From Deltaproteobacteria bacterium (GTDB lineage: Bacteria > Desulfobacterota > Desulfobacteria > Desulfobacterales > Desulfosarcinaceae), in the NCBI GenBank assembly GCA_021824175.1, contig JAKALP010000011.1:124001-188000 (forward strand): a DNA stretch of 64,000 nt, given 5' to 3'. A program made the translations under genes and the position numbers. Under the pieces are notes generated by a model that saw only the letters and a list, made by a program, of their open reading frames with translations, was not told the DNA's origin and did not search any database. Position 1 is the stretch's first letter; each line of letters starts with the position of its first letter. Shown in pieces: positions 62,719-64,000 of this stretch.

Positions 62719-64000
62719 ATGCACGCCCCATCAAAACCCACGTTGAACGGACATGAAATCGGGCACGGCCGCCTCCCCATTGCGTACGAGCGAGTTCTAA
62801 ACCCTTCTCAACTGGAAGCGGCCACTTTTGGCCAAGGCCCGTTGCTTGTGATTGCGGGTGCCGGCAGCGGCAAGACAAGAACTCTTATTTATCGAGTGGC
62901 CCGCCTCGTGGAACAAGGAACCGTCCCCAAAAGAATTTTATTGCTCTCCTTCACACGCAAAGCTTCCGAGGAAATGCTCAGACGGGCCGCCCTTTTGCTT
63001 GACGCGCGCTGTCAGGAGGTCTCCGGGGGTACTTTTCACTCCTTTGCGAACAACGTTCTGAGGCGTTTCGCGGCCAAAATCGGGTATCCGCACGGGTTCT
63101 CCATTATCGATCGCGCCGATTCGGAGGATCTCATCCATCTCATCCGTAAAGAAATTTCTGCTGCGGAGGATATTCGTGAGCTGCCGCGCAAATCCACGCT
63201 GGCCTCAATGTTCAGCCGGGCCGTAAACAAATGCCGTTCATTGGAAGATATTATCTACGAAGAGTATCAACATTTTGGGGATCAAATCGATCAAATATAC
63301 CAAATATGGCAGTTATACGGACTTAGAAAGAAAGAACATTATTTCCTGGACTATGATGATTTGCTTGTCTGCTGCCAACAGCTGCTGACATCCGACCCGG
63401 CGGTCAGAGAGCGACTAATCTCTTCCTACGATTATATCCTGGTGGACGAATATCAAGATACCAACAAGATCCAGGCCGAAATCGTCTTTTTGCTGGCCGG
63501 CGAAAAAGGCAACATCATGGTAGTGGGCGACGACGCTCAGAGCATTTACGCCTTCAGGGGTGCCGATCATAAAAACATCATTGATTTCCCGCGGCGCTTC
63601 CCCGCAACGCACATCATCAAGTTGGAGGAAAATTACCGCAGCTTGCAACCCATCCTGGATCTGTCCAACCAACTGATCGCTGGAGCCGCTGAAAAGTACT
63701 CCAAATGCCTTTATACCCGACGCGGTGGCGGAGAACTGCCCAAGCTGGTCTCCACCATCGGTGAAAATGCACAATCCATCTATGTGGTGAGGGAAATCGG
63801 GCGTCTGCGGTCCCAGGGCGTACCCCTGGATCAGATCGCGGTCCTATTTAGGGCCAGCTTTCATTCCTTTGATTTAGAACTGGAGTTGAATCGGGCAGCG
63901 ATTCCCTTTGTTAAGGTTGGTGGTTTTAAATTCACTGATTCGGCCCACATCAAGGATGTACTGGCCCATATCAAGATTCTAATCGCCCCCCAAGATCGCC
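62719..64000 (+). CDS. UvrD/Rep-family ATP-dependent DNA helicase, N-terminal part (runs off window)
   Basis: At least 427 codons, open to the window's end. The Superfamily 1A helicase motifs appear in order: L-N-P-S-Q-L-E-A-A (Q-motif region), I-A-G-A-G-S-G-K-T (motif I, Walker A, about residues 45-53), S-F-T-R-K-A-S-E-E-M (Ia), G-G-T-F-H-S-F (Ib-like), V-D-E-Y-Q-D-T-N (II, Walker B), G-D-D-A-Q-S-I-Y-A-F-R-G-A (III) and L-E-E-N-Y-R-S (IV). It unwinds DNA in repair or replication restart. The C-terminal half, needed to tell UvrD, Rep and PcrA apart, is missing. The ATG at 62719 has AAAGAGG nearby. Confidence 0.92.
   Translation, partial: MHAPSKPTLNGHEIGHGRLPIAYERVLNPSQLEAATFGQGPLLVIAGAGSGKTRTLIYRVARLVEQGTVPKRILLLSFTRKASEEMLRRAALLLDARCQEVSGGTFHSFANNVLRRFAAKIGYPHGFSIIDRADSEDLIHLIRKEISAAEDIRELPRKSTLASMFSRAVNKCRSLEDIIYEEYQHFGDQIDQIYQIWQLYGLRKKEHYFLDYDDLLVCCQQLLTSDPAVRERLISSYDYILVDEYQDTNKIQAEIVFLLAGEKGNIMVVGDDAQSIYAFRGADHKNIIDFPRRFPATHIIKLEENYRSLQPILDLSNQLIAGAAEKYSKCLYTRRGGGELPKLVSTIGENAQSIYVVREIGRLRSQGVPLDQIAVLFRASFHSFDLELELNRAAIPFVKVGGFKFTDSAHIKDVLAHIKILIAPQDR

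Overview
The window most likely comes from the chromosome of an anaerobic, sulfate-reducing Desulfobacterota (deltaproteobacterial) cell of the Desulfosarcina/Desulfobacteraceae kind. The strongest evidence is a complete qrcABCD operon at 50.1-55.5 kb. Qrc is the membrane quinone reductase that sulfate reducers use to pass periplasmic electrons into the menaquinone pool. Beside it lie the two System II cytochrome c assembly genes. Many outer-membrane, PilZ, chemotaxis and c-type cytochrome genes fit the same picture. The genus is inference; no rRNA or tRNA gene was found.

Layout. 0-6 kb: a small chemotaxis group (HAMP membrane protein, CheW, dCache chemoreceptor) and a PilZ protein. 6-19 kb: a large outer-membrane protein with a TolB-like propeller, lgt, the vitamin B6 genes pdxST with a divergent MocR regulator, an archaemetzincin-like protease, a lipoprotein/outer-membrane pair, truC, a fused hisH-hisF gene and radC. 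19-20.4 kb: a PilZ protein and a cysteine-containing unknown. 20.7-36.3 kb: an accessory island of very large secreted proteins, all on the minus strand. 36.9-42 kb: a two-gene histidine kinase and two orphan periplasmic binding proteins. 42-50 kb: housekeeping genes (khpA, pyrG, eno, murA) and small conserved proteins. 50-58 kb: qrc plus ccs. 58-64 kb: an M16 lipoprotein protease, a histone-like protein and the start of a UvrD/Rep helicase that runs off the window.

The most unusual region is 20.7-36.3 kb. It reads as two tandem copies of one three-gene module. In transcription order each copy has a repeat-rich surface protein ending in a conserved C-terminal cassette, a small carboxypeptidase-regulatory-like envelope protein, and a secreted protein with a zinc-phospholipase-C-like N-terminal domain. 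In the upstream copy the surface protein is complete (2542 residues, with exact 702-bp internal repeats). In the downstream copy only its last ~258 codons remain, but the order is kept. I know of no description of this as a system.

Other items of interest are an unannotated 53-residue membrane protein that closes the qrc operon before a clean terminator, a eukaryote-like HisHF fusion in a bacterium, a pair of ~150-bp intergenic repeats 57 kb apart, two kinds of short-motif repeat tracts, and a leader-like RNA segment with mutually exclusive stems before the kinase genes.
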